Assembly (NCBI GenBank): GCA_945910005.1
Contig: OX246746.1
Span: forward strand, 17,898,995-17,962,994
Reading direction: 5' to 3'
Length of the DNA stretch: 64,000 nt
Source: Isoperla grammatica
Taxonomy: Eukaryota > Arthropoda > Insecta > Plecoptera > Perlodidae
Shown piece by piece: positions 36,701 to 51,700 of the stretch. The number at the start of each line of letters is the position of its first letter. Within the stretch, counting starts at the first letter, position 1. Below the pieces are notes generated by a model that made no database searches, had not been told where the DNA came from, and saw only the letters and a program-made list of their open reading frames with translations. The position numbers and the translations under genes are program-made.

Positions 36701-39700
36701 TAATTATAACATACACCATTACAGTTTACACATGCTGGAATAAGAGTCAAGAGAAAGTCTCCCTTTCTCTCTCTTACACAATCTAAATACATGCAAAAAT
36801 AAAAACCAAATATTTGACTATGAAGTACTGTAATATCAAACATGTTCCGAGAAGAAAAGTGAACGGTGCAACGTGAAATGACAGTCAAACGAGCATACAA
36901 AGTATAATATACTGGACACAATCATATCAGAAAGGAATACAAAGTACAAGTACAAAAATACTAGCTAGAAAATGCAGCCGTAGACATGTGGTCAGCCGTA
37001 ACTCCAATCAGGCAGTAACGATGACATCTTTGCTGTGAGCTACAATAATAAAAACTACCACGCTCGTGCTGTTTCAAATGAGTGCAACTACAGTGCAGTA
37101 GAACATAGCGCTGATATACCTTCACCCTCCAGCTTGCGAACAGACTTGTCGACATTTCCTGGCGTCACTGGTGCGGAGGAGGGACCCAGGCAATCCTCAC
37201 TCATTTCTATGCCGCAAGAAGCAATCATACATCTCAACTCAAGTCAGAACAACACTTTGCATCAAGAACAGTATTATTATTCAGACGGTAATTATGTTTT
37301 TCACGTGAATATGCCTTATATATTATATCTATCTAAAATTGCACGAATATACGCATTATCAAGTAGGGAGTTACCTATATTCAGTCTGTTTAGAAATATA
37401 CAAAATACGTCATGTTATCTGTCACAAGCATTCACATTACACGCCTGTGTGTACGACTAATCACTTGTATACATATTATTATGATAGTATCCTAATCAAA
37501 TCATCATCTCATAAAGTAAATTTTTTAATACTTGTTAAAGTAAATTATGATGAAATTCATGTTTATTGATATTTTAATAATTTATAGCCTAAGACCATGA
37601 TTTCCCGCAATGTGTTTTGTATTTTTGTATTTGAAATACATAATTGCCAATGTATTTGATTTGTATCTTGCAGTGGCAATGTTCTAAAGTATTTTGTATT
37701 TCAAATACATTTTTTTAATGTATGTATGTATATATTATATATATATTTTAAAAGAAAACATTTGAACGCTGAAACCAGTCTGTTACGTTTATTTTTAATA
37801 TAAATTATTCAAAGTTTCAACTATGTATCAACAAAATTTAAAAAATCATATATACGTTTGATATGTTTGCTTCTGATGTACGTGTTGCATCTTACCGGCT
37901 TCTGTGTACCGTGCGCCCGGTCGAGTGGAGGCGGTCTGAACCACATCCGGGGGCAGACCGCTGGGTAGAGACGGGGGCCAGGCCGCCGTTGAGAGGCGAC
38001 CAGGGGTGGGGGGGGCGGCCGCAGGGAGCTCGGAGTGTGCCCAGTAGTACATCAAGTCCGGCTACGACAAACAGAAACAATTATACCACCTATTTAATAT
38101 CCCTTTCAAATTTATGGCGTTTTTGGTTTTTCTCTATGTTGAGTACTTATTAAGTTATTAGGTTGTGATTTTTCAAAGTCGAGGGACACACATTTTTAAA
38201 TCCGAAGGTAGTGAGCCAGTCGCAACCAGGGGGGAAGGGGCGAGCGTCCCCACCTCCTTGCCCCCCCCCCCCCCCCCCCCCGCCCCCTTGTACGGGCGCT
38301 CATGCTCACCACGCACCTACCAAAAGCACACAACCGAAATTTTGAGAATGCCCCGAATTAACCATGGTCACATTACTGTTTTCAAAATTTTGAGAATGCC
38401 CCGAATTTGGTCACATGGTCACTGTTTTTATTTATTTTTATTTATAACGTAAGTCTTCCCACCTTAGTGGGAAGAAACTCTCTTTTTGGGGTCCTGAGAG
38501 TAAGTTCATTTTACAACGCAAATAGAGATATGGAAATAGGGAGACTAACATTATTATGACCGAGTGAGGTGACTCATGATATCACGTGATTCTAATCCAG
38601 AAGGTCACCGGTTCAATTCCGGCCACCGGCGAAATAGACCGAAGGTTTTCCTCGGTCAACGGCGAATCCTGGTAGTCCTATAGGAGCCCTCAAAGACTCG
38701 AATATTCATTTCAAACTATCTAATACGGTAATACCCCAACATACAAAAAGGTGGAACAACAAAGTTCGAAGTTTTCTGGGTTTCTAAAGACACGAAAATG
38801 GTAGATAACATTTTTTAACAGAAAGGAAGGTAATTGGTTTCATGTGTTGATAATTCGGTAGCCGGTATAGTGGATAGGTCGCCTGTTTGTTTCAGTGCAT
38901 CTTCCACATTGCTCTCTCAGTGTGCGACTGGCGATAGTGTTGACTGTTGATAGTGATTAGTGAGAGGGCTGCGGGCTGCCTGTTATCGCACACGCACACC
39001 CCCGTAGACAGATTAGATAAGGCTTCATAACGGCAATGTATGGGCGAAATATTCACGTTTAAAGAATGATTCGACCACACGGACAATGGACATTATTTAG
39101 CAAATTCTTCGCTTTTTACAATGATTCTCTCGTAACGGAGCCCCATAGCACCTTAAGTCAGTAAAGAAAGGCGTGCGACGCAAAGAGTTAGCGTTCAAAA
39201 TCTACACGTCCACACTTAGCAAAAGCGCGACAAAGTGAGTCCCGCCGGGCCCCGATAAGTGTGAAGAGATAAAGGACATTAAGATTAAAATCAGCGGGAC
39301 GTTTGAGTACCCTAACTGGTCCCAGTTAGTCAATTGAAAAGGGTCACACGACACACATCTGGTGTGCGCGCTACAGCAGGGATACCGATGAAAAATTATT
39401 GACATTTGTATTTTCACAGTCAAATCAAAAAGTATTTGTTAATTTTCACAGCCTAAAAGCTTGGCGAATCCTACATTTTTGTGCGGGAAGAACTGTTGAC
39501 TCATCTTTATAGAAACACATCTTATCAAATTCATCATCTTAGTACAAAAAAAAACTAAAACATGGCTTTCTGTTTACAAACATTATACTGATGAACGAAA
39601 ACTCGACATTATTAAAGATGATGACTACTTCAATTTCAAAATATTCTACGGGAGTTCCAGAAAAACTAACTTCTTCTGACTGAGGACTGAGTGACTGAGG

Positions 39701-42700
39701 AATGCGGAACAGAACGGAAATCACGTGGCAACTTGACAGTCCTTGACGAAGGAAGGCGGCAACTATCTCACATGTCTGTCTCGACCTGTTGGCCTTGAAT
39801 GTGAACAATACCTGCCTCACGGGGGGCGTGAGCAGTTGCCACTGTCAACAACAACAACCAACAAACCCCAAAATAACAATACAATACCAACAGTAAAATA
39901 ATAGACTAATAGTGATTTATTATAATTGTCACAAAAATGTACACCAACTTTGAGATCGAATCTAGAACCACCAGTTTTATGTAGGCTACTGGTGCTCTCG
40001 CGGCAAGATAATCTGCTCGGTGAAGGGGGGGGGGGGGGTTGTGTGACAATTGCAGATGCTATATACATAGCTTGTATTGCAAATCAGTATCATAACTGAA
40101 GAGGTATATACGCCACCAAGGGAATACTAGACACTAACGGTGATGATACTAACGAAGAAATACACTTTCCTACGATTGTAGGGTCGAAATGCAAATTCCC
40201 CACAAGTCACTTTTATTCAATAGTGCGGGAGATCGCTGGTTCAATGCCCGCTATCAGCAGTCCAGACTGAATGTTTTTCCTCAATCACAAGACGAATGAT
40301 TCTAACAGACCTCGGACATTCCTCCCCAACTATTCCATACGCCAAGCTGTTTCCTATGAAGCAAGTGCTCTCTTGTATTTTATTCCGAGTGTCATGTTAT
40401 GTAGACACACTTGTGCATAATATAAGCTTGTTCAATGTTCACGGCCTGATGAGCAGCTGATTGCGCCCTCGGCCCACGCAAAGTTATCTACGTCGTCATC
40501 CGACATCGATCAAACTAAAAGTCTTGTTGATTTATGGCGGACTCGTAGTGTTTAATCAGTGTTAGATTTGCTTTTGATTCTGACCCGTATCTGAAAGGCA
40601 AGTCTATCTTTGGTTTATGTAAGGCTCAATGTTAAATTCAGGCATACTCAAGACTGAAAGAGATAGAGGGGATCAATCCCCCTTGCGGACTTGGGGGGTT
40701 TGTCCAAACACCAATCATAGCTGCTCATGTCCTTTCCTTTCCTTTCCTTTCCTTTCCTTTCCTTTCCTTTTCTTTCCTGTCAAACCCCCTTATTTTTTTG
40801 GTATCCCTTATGCCAACCCCGGCGACGTGCAATGTATCTGATTCGACTGACGTCATATGACCTAGCCAGGCGCGTAACAACTTTGATTTAAGTGGGGGGG
40901 TCACGAATTTAAATACACATTTTTCAAAACATTTGGTTTTAGTGAACGTATCTGGTACATTGTTTATAGAAACCATTTGGCATGCTATTTACAGTAGTTG
41001 TAGTTGATTAGTTTTATTCTATAACCATACATGTATTTCAAAACTCAGGATCCCATCTAACGTAAACTGGTCCTCTTATCGTATTTACAAACCCCTCCCT
41101 ACTAACAGGTTCAACAGTGCGAAACACTGCTGCATGTCAAATACAGTCAATACCTTTAAATAATGCTGTGCTCTTTCACTGGTTTGTTTGTAATTTGTAT
41201 CCATATTATGCTGATTCACACATTCGAAATTGAGACTACAAGGGGGGGTCAGAGAGTAGAATGGGGGGGGGGGGGGGGTCAATTGCCCCCTTTGCCCCCA
41301 TTGTTACGCGCCTGGACCAAGCTGTCGAGTACGTCGTCATTCACCAAATATTTAAACAAATATTATTGTATTCCATCAATTAATCTTGGAGGCGTGAATA
41401 ACTCCGCCCTAAATCTATAATAGTAATAATATGAACCAAGACAGGCAGTATACAACGAATGGTTGTGTAGATAGTTACCCTGAAAAGAGCCTCCAGCGCC
41501 ACTTCCTTGTCCGGTATCTGTCGCACGACGCCCGCTGCGAGCAGATGGGTGCAGAACTGAGCAGCCAGGATCTTGAGGTCCTGAGCAGTGAGGAGCAGTC
41601 GGAGATAATGCTCCTCCGGGAAAGCCGACACGAACCAATTGATCAGCATTTGTCCTGCAAACATATTGCGAGAATCATGAACCGTAAAGTCTGAAAGCCG
41701 CCACGCCTTTGCTTCAACATCCATAGATACATTGAAGGCGGCCCCGACCACCGCAGGAACATATTATCTGTCACATAGATTAGACGAGGTCGGAGGTATA
41801 TGGTTACAACTAGCGGCGTATGTGGTGAGCCACGTCGTTCTCATTGGACCACCCTCTCTCTATAATACTATCAGTATCATCGATAGAGGTGGCTCAGCGA
41901 TAAGACGCGAGACTCATTCGGGAGATCGCCGGTTCGAGTCCGGCCACCGGCAGTCCTGACTGAAGGCTTTTTCCGAGGGTTTCCTCAGTCGTAAAGGCGA
42001 ATGGTGAGATTGAGTCCTACTTATAGCCCTTGGACATTCCTTCCCAGCTATCCAAACACCTTAATAACCTAGTTAGTCACCTGAAGAGGGGCACATTAGG
42101 TAAAGCTGGTGTGCACCATATAACGGGTATTCCTACGAAAAATTATTAAATTATTATAATACTATCACTCTATTAACGGTTCACTATTCACTATCAAAAC
42201 CGCGTTTTAGTAACATCTTGGAGCGCTATACAAAGTAATTACCCAACAATTAGCTTCGTACGAACTAAACACCGGATTAAGAAATCTCAAATATTTTTAC
42301 CCTTACGGTTGCTGTCTTGGAAGTCAATGAAAGAATTATTATTAATTGTTAATGACAACCGTAATGAATGCTACATTTGAAATTTAGTTAAACATATTAT
42401 AACACGTAGTGTTTCTTGCGGTCGTCGTATGTCAATAACGCTTACTTGGCTGTAGACCTATTACCACATAATATGAAGTATTGTTTACAAAAGACGAAGA
42501 AAATAAGAAAATCGCCATTTATGTCATCTTTGGATGATGCCTATACTTTGTGTACAATGGTATGTTCTGTCGCGCGCCTCAGAGCGTGTACAATGTACTA
42601 TGTACAATGTACAATGTACAATGTACATGGTTCATTCGTAGTTCCACCGAGAAGACTGCACGATGAGATTTGTATTTTGTACCCGTTGATTGAATTGACT

Positions 42701-45700
42701 TAAGTTTAAAATTTTAAAATACATGATAGTAAATTGAGTTTAAAGTCTAATGGCGTAATCTTTGTCTCTGTGAACGATGTGACACATAACATAATAAACA
42801 ACTATTGGGCGTATGTATGTATTTTTGTTTCTGGCGTAGAAGCTACAAACAGTATTCTCTGCTGTAAAATAGGATAAATGAGCTATTTACTATAGCAATT
42901 CGTCTTATATGAACCCTGATCTTGTAAAATTGAGCTACGGTTTTGTGGAAGCCAAAAGAGTAAGGAAGAGCAAGAAATAAATGCTGTTTGGTCGGAAGGT
43001 TACGTGACAGTCGACATGTGCGAGTGAACCATCTGTAGAATCAGCCAAAACTGTTAGATAACTTCATACTATCATTGAGTTGATGAAAGCTCTTGGCGCT
43101 TGACTCAACGTTCATACGACTGTATTATGTGCGGTATTATGTATGTATCAGTGTCGAAACTAGGAATTATTTCGGGGGAGGGGGGTTCAACAGGGAATAG
43201 TGAGGTGTGGGAATAACAAGGGCCTGCCAATGCCGATGCCGCTGGAGATGAACATATTTTTCGACTATTTTAGTTATTTCGTGATGTTTAGAGTCAAAAA
43301 AGAATAAAAATCGAAGCATATTACTGCATTACCAATTTGTTTATATTACGTTACAGTTCACTATAGATCCTACAACGTTTGAGCTGAATGATGTATTTAT
43401 TTGGTTGAAATGTATGCGATAGGTACACATTGTTGTCCTAACACTATCATAACATTAATTCTCATTATAATCTAACATTATTATAGTTTCTAGTTCCAAT
43501 GAAGTCTATAGCCTATAGTAAAGTACAGTAGTAAGTAGTAAATATCAGCCACGATGTAGTTTCGGGAGAGGGGGGTGGGGGGTAACCCGCTAACCCCTCT
43601 CCCCAGTTACGCCACTGTATGTATTATTAGAAAATATAATCGGTGTCTCCTCCGGTACTTAACGATTCAAAACGTTCGATTAAGCTTCTCACTAGCAAAA
43701 TTCTAAAAAAAATACTCCTCATTATTACCGCGAGCGGAACTTCGCACTTACATCACAGAACGAGCAGACTTCCTACACATGCAAATTAAATGTGTTCCCG
43801 TCAACCTTGGTTGAATTTCCACACAATCACTTCGGTCCCACCCTGTTTAATGTCTGCCTTCGGTACAGTACCGATCATATGCATCCGACCACGAGTACAG
43901 TCATGATTCATGACTCATGACTCACGGCCGTCGCGTTCTTATAAATAGTGGTCCAAGAGTGAGTGGGTTGGTATATTCCTGCTGCCAATGCAGAATATGG
44001 ATTTCTGATATCTAATATTAATATACTAATTGTTACGTTACGCACAAACATCTCTACCGTACGGACCCGAAGTTGCACACACCTCAATAAACATCAATAG
44101 TACAAATAATAAGTTACAAACAATAAAGTAATAAAACCACTGTAATCACAAAGCTACTCCGACCCGAGGTGTGGTAAAACATATTACATAAACAACTACG
44201 GTCGAGTTCAGCAACAGATAGCGGATAACGCAAAGTTCGTTCTTCCCGTCAACCTGTCGTGTATGCAGACAGATGCTTTCGTTACAGTGTTGCATGACCG
44301 ACCAGCGAATCAGCGAGCCCAACTTTAAAATACCGATCTCTGATTGGCCACGAGTTCCTCGTCTATGACGATGCATCTGTATAAGTGGACCGTTTAATAA
44401 TTAGATTGTACACAAAATGGCCATAGACATCGGCAAAGCCGTTTTACCTAATTATTTGTGACTCCTGATCTCAAAAGTTCTGCTCCATTGAGCCCAGTAT
44501 ATCCCTAACTCAAGCAACGTTTAATTTTGACAGACTCATCGGTACTCATCAAAGGACAATGACAAAGTTCACGAGGTCTCAACCGTCAACAAGAGGTATG
44601 TTCGTTTGTCCTGTGAATGTGATCATTACTCCAGGAGTACGGTATTGACAAGAATCCGTTTATTGTTCAGGGGTATACTGTACTGGGAGTAACTGTACTG
44701 GGAGTAATCGTGAGGCGTTTCCTTGTACAGTGGTAACTTACTACACGTTTTTACACCTGCTTCTCGCGTAGGAGTAGGAACAACCGACACGACAACAACT
44801 GTGACAACTCCGTTTGTGTGTCTAAACTCGAAGTGGGGTAACAGTGATTTTTACTCCCATTTCCGTTACAATTACGCATTTCCGAATTACTCCTGGCGTA
44901 CAATACCGTGGTTGAGACAAGACAAACGAGCAAATCTTAGGTTGGCTCTTGAATACAGAACTGAGCCACAGAGTTGTGGGTTACTTTCTGCGACAAACTG
45001 TTGTATCATAAAGATCCCCTCTTAACTTGGAATACTAACTTAATCGGCGTCCTCTGGACGGTACCCGCAACCTGTAAGCAGCTCTTCGTCGCCAACAGAA
45101 GGGAAGCCTAGGGACTCCAAGCGATGCTGGGAGCAGCCGGTAGTTGGCGCAGAGCATTGGGGGGTACTGACGCACAATCAAGTTGAAGAGCAACCGTCGA
45201 CGAACTGGGCACAAGTCAAACTGTCGCTCTTGAGCTGGTTCAGGAGGACTGTCCTCAACTCTATCCTCATCAAGAGGACTGTCCTCACCTCCGAAGCAGC
45301 CATGCATAAACGATATCAGGTTGTTTGTGGTTGTCTGAGATCGTGTACACTCTGTGCTAAGCACGGAACAAGCACTTTCCGACGCACATTTCCCTTCGCA
45401 AAGCATGAGAAGGCGCGGACGGTCCAACACATTGCGAACATGTCTAGAGGTCGCGATCAGTCTACAATGAATGTCGAAGGGCTGCCGTAAAGTTCTAAGA
45501 GGCCGTTCATTTTGGGCACTAATCATCGGGTGATTTGGACGGTACACTAGATTATATAAAAGTTTAAGTTTTACTTGTGAAAGTTGAAATAGTTCAACAT
45601 TTACAGGTTTTTTATTGTGGGTTTGTCCAAACAAGATAGTGAGGTTTGTCGCTGGAACTGTGGGTAATTGTACAGATTTACACAATATGTTATGGTCGTA

Positions 45701-48700
45701 GAACGAATAGGCTTGTCGGTGTTCTCGTTGTGCCCCATTAGCAAGTGTACTCTTTAGGTGCCCGTTGTGAGTCAAGTGCTCTACAAGTGCATGGTTTATT
45801 GCACTTACTGGATCCGATACTACACTCACTTGTCGTAGGTGGTCAAAATCACTTTGCATTGTTGTCGATACTTGACTCACTCGCTGTGGATGGTCAAAAT
45901 CACTTTGCATTGTTGTCGGTAGTTGATTCACTTTCTGTGGATTGTCAAGATCACTTTCCACTGGTGTCGATAGTTGATTCACTTTCTGTGGATGTTCAAA
46001 ATCACTTTGCATTGGTGTCGATGGTTGATTCACTTTCTGTGGATGGTCAAAATCACTTTGCACTGGTATAGATAAATGATTCACTCTTTGAGGGTAGTAA
46101 AAATCACTTTCTATTTGTTTCGATGGTTTCTGCCCTTTCCGCGAACATTTACAATCACTCGCTATTTCACAGAGTGTCCGCGGAGTCGCACCAGTGACCA
46201 CAGGGTCCGATGCCTGGGTCGCTGATCGTATTGTCGCACCAGTGACCACAGGGTCCGACGCCTGGGTCGCTGCTCGTATTGTCGCACCAGTGACCACAGG
46301 GTCCGATGCCTGGGTCGCTGCTCGTATTGTCGCACCAGTGACCACAGGGTCCGATGCCTGGGTCGCTGCTCGTATTGTCGCACCAGTGACCACAGGGTCC
46401 GATGCCTGGGTCGCTGCTCGTATTGTCGCACCACTCATCTGGCAGCTCGGCTGTTGCTGCAGCACCACCTCCAAGCACATTGTTCCGAGGCAAGTGTTTG
46501 CCAACTAACTGAAACCCACACACTAAAAGCAACTTTTCTTATCTGAGTGGGATAAAGACCGACCTTCTTATATTATCAGGTGCCCATATTTCTTGAAACA
46601 AGTTTTATCTCCTTAGCGAAAGCGCGTATTGTATTGTGCGCCAACCGCCAATATAGCGCGAATAAACAATGACGACTGATAAATAATAAACATTCTATTT
46701 ATGTGTGTTTTGGTCGAGGTGGGTGGGTCCCTCATCGTGGTGACCGGTGCCCGCATAGAGGTATCTCGTATATGCATATCCCTATTTTCATTACTATATT
46801 CATCTCACGTGACCTTCGTTATTTTTCCTCTTCCTACTTTCTCACCACTTTTTCATACTTGCCGACTGTCTTTGCGATCCAAACGCCCACTGAATGCCCT
46901 TAACCCCCCCCCCCCCCCCCCCCCCCATGACGACCCTTGCGATGTGCAATGGAATTGATTCAGCCGACGTCAAATGACCTCTATAGCTATTAGTACATCG
47001 TAAAACACCAAATTCTAATAACTAACTAACAGCTGTAATTATTCATAAACGTAATGGAACACTTATAGTAAGGTCCTGGTCCACGCCGTCGATATTCTAG
47101 GAATTGAGTGAACAATCCTCGGCATTCGTAGTGACCAGGGCTCGAGCCCCGTCGTGTTGACAGTATCGCGAGGGGTTATGTCGCGTAGAGCCGGGTTCGA
47201 ACCCCATTTTCTGTTACACGTCACGTTTAGCTAGTGAGATGGGAACTGGGTTCGACTCCAGTGTCGCCTTTTACGTTGATGAGCACAAGAGACGATAGGA
47301 GCATACAGTTCTGGGTTCGAAACCAGTTTCATGTTGCAACGTCAGGTTTGAACTCACATTGGGGTGGGTGGAGGATAGGGTTCAAATAGTATCGTTGGGT
47401 TCAAATCATATCGACTGCTCAATGTTGGGTCGGAGGCCAGCATGTTGGCAGGGAGTATGTGGTAGGGGAAGAGAGAGGGGGGGCTCTAGACAGTCGTATA
47501 TCAGTTGTAAACCACATGGGCGACTTCAGCCTTACACACACTACATACGCTATGGTGTGATTTTACAAATGAATAATATTTGCATTTATTGCAAAAAAAT
47601 TATTTTAATAATCCTTATGAGCTTAACATTTCAAGAGCATACCCACCACTTCTGACGCAATGGACATGTTGGACGATAATTAGCTGATATTATGTCTGAG
47701 TTTGAATAGTTAAATTGACAGACTGATGATAACGTGTTTGATAATGCAGTAGATTCAATTGTGTGATAACAATTTATTTTTGTAACCTTTGTACTTTCGC
47801 ACTTACTATATAGGGCTTACTACTGTTCTTGTCTGCTACAATCTTGACGAAAAACTATGTTTTATATCTTTGGAGCTGTCCGTGGTGAATCGTGCGGTTG
47901 GGGCGCAGGTCCTGAGCCGAAGCGCCTCCTATACCCACCCAGGGACGTCGGTTCGAATCCCGAATAAAGCAAGGGTTTTTTTGTAATTTTCCTTCATATT
48001 ATCTATCATCCGGATCCCTCATCGCGTTGAATAGAATGATTGCAATAATAGAGACCGTAATCAATAAGAATCATCATCATAAAGTTTCGCAGCTGTAATT
48101 TATTTTTTAGTTACTAAATCTTCAGGAGTTACAAAGTAACAGCATTCTAGGAGTTGTTCATTTGAAATTGTAGCTAAAATCACACACAAGACAAAGACTG
48201 GTGATGTGTATATTATAATATTAGTCTTCGATTCCTCATGAACACGTGGTACAAGAGGTTCTACCATCCTTAAAGGCTAACACTCGAAAGGCACTTAAGA
48301 AGTCAATATTTTTTATGGTGCAAAGTAGTGAATGTCACAAAAATGTCACACCCGCTCTACACAACCTCAGTGGCTCGGTGGATCAGTGCTACAGCTCTTA
48401 GCTCACGCAGATCGAAAGTTTCATAAAAGCCAGCCCACTATTTTACATTGTTATGCATCTTTTGATATCTCTTGTAGGCCTATATGGATACATTTTAATT
48501 CAAACACTAAATATTCATTCCTTCAAAAACTATCATCCGAACACCCTAACATACATACCTTATAGTTAGTCACCTGTTTTCCTACAAACATTATTATTAT
48601 ACACACCAAGTATTTGTATCATTTCAGCATTTAAAATGTGAGATATACCATCATCACTATGCATTTTTTTTCATTTCATTTCAGTTTTATTAATTTTATG

Positions 48701-51700
48701 TTCAACTGTATTTTGTATTTGAAATAGCCAACACTGAAGTCTGTATCAAGTGTGTGTGAGTACTGAGTAGCCTAGTTTGCCCTCAGAATCATTGCCTGGG
48801 GGGACTCCTACCTACTCCGTGGAATAACGGGACCAGTGACCAAGCAACGCCATACTGCATGATTCAACACAATATCTCTCCTCTCTTTACCATACTGCAT
48901 GCGCTCACTCACTCGACATTCAACGACGAACATAACATAATAATAATAATAATTTTTGTAGGAATCCCTGTTATAGGGTGCACACCAGCTTTACCTGATG
49001 TGCCCCTCTTCAGGTGACTATAACTAGGTATATTAGGGTGTTTGGATAGTTGGGAAGGAATGTCCGAGGGCTGTTAGTATGACTCAGTCCCAGCATTCGC
49101 CTTGACGACTGAGGAAAACCTCGGAAAAAACCTTCAGTCAGAACTGCCGGTGGCCGGAATCGAACCGGCGACCTCCCGAATTAGAGTCTCACGTCTTACC
49201 GCTGAGCCACCTCTATCGGTGAAGTCGCGCCTCTCTTCGATAGTGGGTATCGTATTATAATATTTATAATATATTATTATAATAATAAGGTATTATAATA
49301 TTTGTCTTCAGTAAAAAGGAGAATGCTGGGATCGAATCCCAAAAACATCCCTTAGACATTATTGTTTTCCACCTGAAGAGGGGTAAACCCTACTGGCTTG
49401 CTACGAAAACGAAACGATGTGCATATAATATATATACTATTGCTACTATTGCTTTGCTTACTTTTTGCTTTTTGCTTTGCTATTGCTACTATATATACTA
49501 TTGCTACTATTTATTATTATATATTATACTATTGCTGTTTTCCTAAATGAATTGCCCAGTAGAGGTGGGTCCCTCCTCGCGGTACGTGCATTTTTTTGTG
49601 TAATTCATTTATTCATCTCGCATAGCCTTCATCATTGTTTCTCTTCATACTTTCGCACTATTTTTCTTCATACTTGCGATCACTTCCTTCATTTCACTCT
49701 TTGCAATCCAAACGTCCATCCCCCACCAACTGGATTCCCTTTATGACGACTACGGTACTTTATTGTAATTAAGGCCAGTGTAGGGCACAATGAAAACCAT
49801 GAGACGCCAATATTATTATTAGGCCTTTATTTGCAACAGAATACAAATTCCACTAGTGCAATACACAAACAACGAGGAAGTGTCTATTTTTAGCATATTT
49901 TTATGGGGACATCGTGTAAGCTAATTTGAAACTGAGTAAACCATTGGCACAATATTCCCATTCGTAAATTCGTTCTTACCCATCGGTCTCTCAAACGATT
50001 TTAAAACTAAAGATACGTTTGAAGAGCACTTAAAAAGCTACGATTAGGGATCTAATCCAAATTTTATTATTAGGCCTTTATTTGCAACAGAATACAAATT
50101 CCACTAGTGCAAATTTATATGGACATACACCAACAACGGGGAAAAGTCTATTTTTAGTATATTTTTATGGGGACATCGTTTAAGCTAATTTGAAACTGAG
50201 TGATCCCCACAATACCATGGCCCGAAAGTGTATATACAAAAAATTTCAACCTTCAAAAAACCCAACCTGTGGCCGGGGTGGGAGGAGGTGAGAGGTGGCT
50301 GGACTGGCAGGCGGGACACAGCGCGACAGGTACGAATTTCCGCCTTTTACCACAAATTTCAAGGGAGCGAGAGACCATTGGCACAATATTCCCATCCGTA
50401 AATTCGTTCTTACCCATCGGTCTCTCAAACGATTTTAAAACTAAAGATATGTTTTAGGGATCTATTCCAAATTTTATTATTAGGCCTTTATTTGCAACAG
50501 AATACAAATTCCACTAGTGCAAATTTATATGGACATACACCAACAACGGGGAAAAGTCTATTTTTAGCATATTTTTATGGGGACATCGTGTAAGCTAATT
50601 TGAAACTGAGTGATTCCCCACAATACCATGGCCCGAAAGTGTATATACAAAAAATGTCTAGCTTCAAAATACCCAACCTGTGGCCGGGGCGGGAGGAGGT
50701 GAGAGGTGGCTGGACTGGCAGGCGGGACACAGCGCGACAAGTACGAATTTCCGCCTATTACCGCAAATTTCAAGGGAGCGGGAGACCATTGGCACAATAT
50801 TCTCATTCGTAGAAGCACTCTTCATAGCAGAACGTATTGTATTATTTGCCAATATGCATAACAAAGCTAATATAATTTATTTTATAGCAGTACTGATGTT
50901 CAATGCTCATCCTATGTTGGGTACTAATAGATGCCAAGGTAGGACAAATATAGGACCAATATTATAAGATGCCAAGAGTGCTGCTTGATATGGACATAAC
51001 TATAGACAGTGGCGTAACTCCTCCTTTATGGTGCAAGGTGTGGGTGCACGTGGACTTTGTAACTCCCTCTTCAATCAACGACCGATTTGTACTGTCCAGA
51101 CGAGTTGCTGCAAGGGATCTTCGCTTGTATATAGATTTAGTCCTGAGAATGGACTTTCAGCAGTGTTTAGACCAATGTTGAGTAAATATGATACGTATAG
51201 TTAGTGGTTAGTGGAGGAACCTATATGACTGGTCAAAGTTACACCGTCCTTTCGGATGGGACGTAAAGCTGATGGTCCCCTTGGTACTTTTTGACAGGAG
51301 TAGGCTACTTGCCGGTACCAGGCTTCCCCTCCTCCCTTCTTCATCATCATGCATCGTTGTTAATCATCCGTTGTTATACTGGTCACTGTTAAATGGCACA
51401 AAATGCTGTATGGGGCCAATTCATAAATAAATTTTAAAAAAAAATGTAGTGTCTGATGATGATGATGATGAAGAGGGTAGGTGGGGGCCAAATTCTAACT
51501 TCCACACATAGAGTTCTGGAATTGGTCTACAGTCTACACATACGACGCTTGCATACTGATACAGTCACGTAAAAGGTGACTTTAGAACCTTCATAGCAAT
51601 AAACGAAGCACATAACTATAAACAGTACAACTTCCCCCATCGAAAATCAGGTCATGTGGTTGAGTCACTGTTGTTCGTTTTCAACCAACGATAATCGTGC

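Noticed and set aside
44723..45025. 100-aa plus-strand ORF starting [10 protein letters not shown]
   Set aside because: No recognisable motif, no splice context and composition like the surrounding intron.
46162..46532. Second-frame ORFs with [15 protein letters not shown] and [13 protein letters not shown] repeats
   Set aside because: The 48-bp period leaves several frames open; only the frame that continues into the 17-aa array and the duplicated tail has further structure.
49140..49215. True tRNA genes at the GGTTCGA motifs of the SINEs
   Set aside because: B boxes are good but the acceptor, D and anticodon stems do not close, and the same sequence continues into the SINE body.
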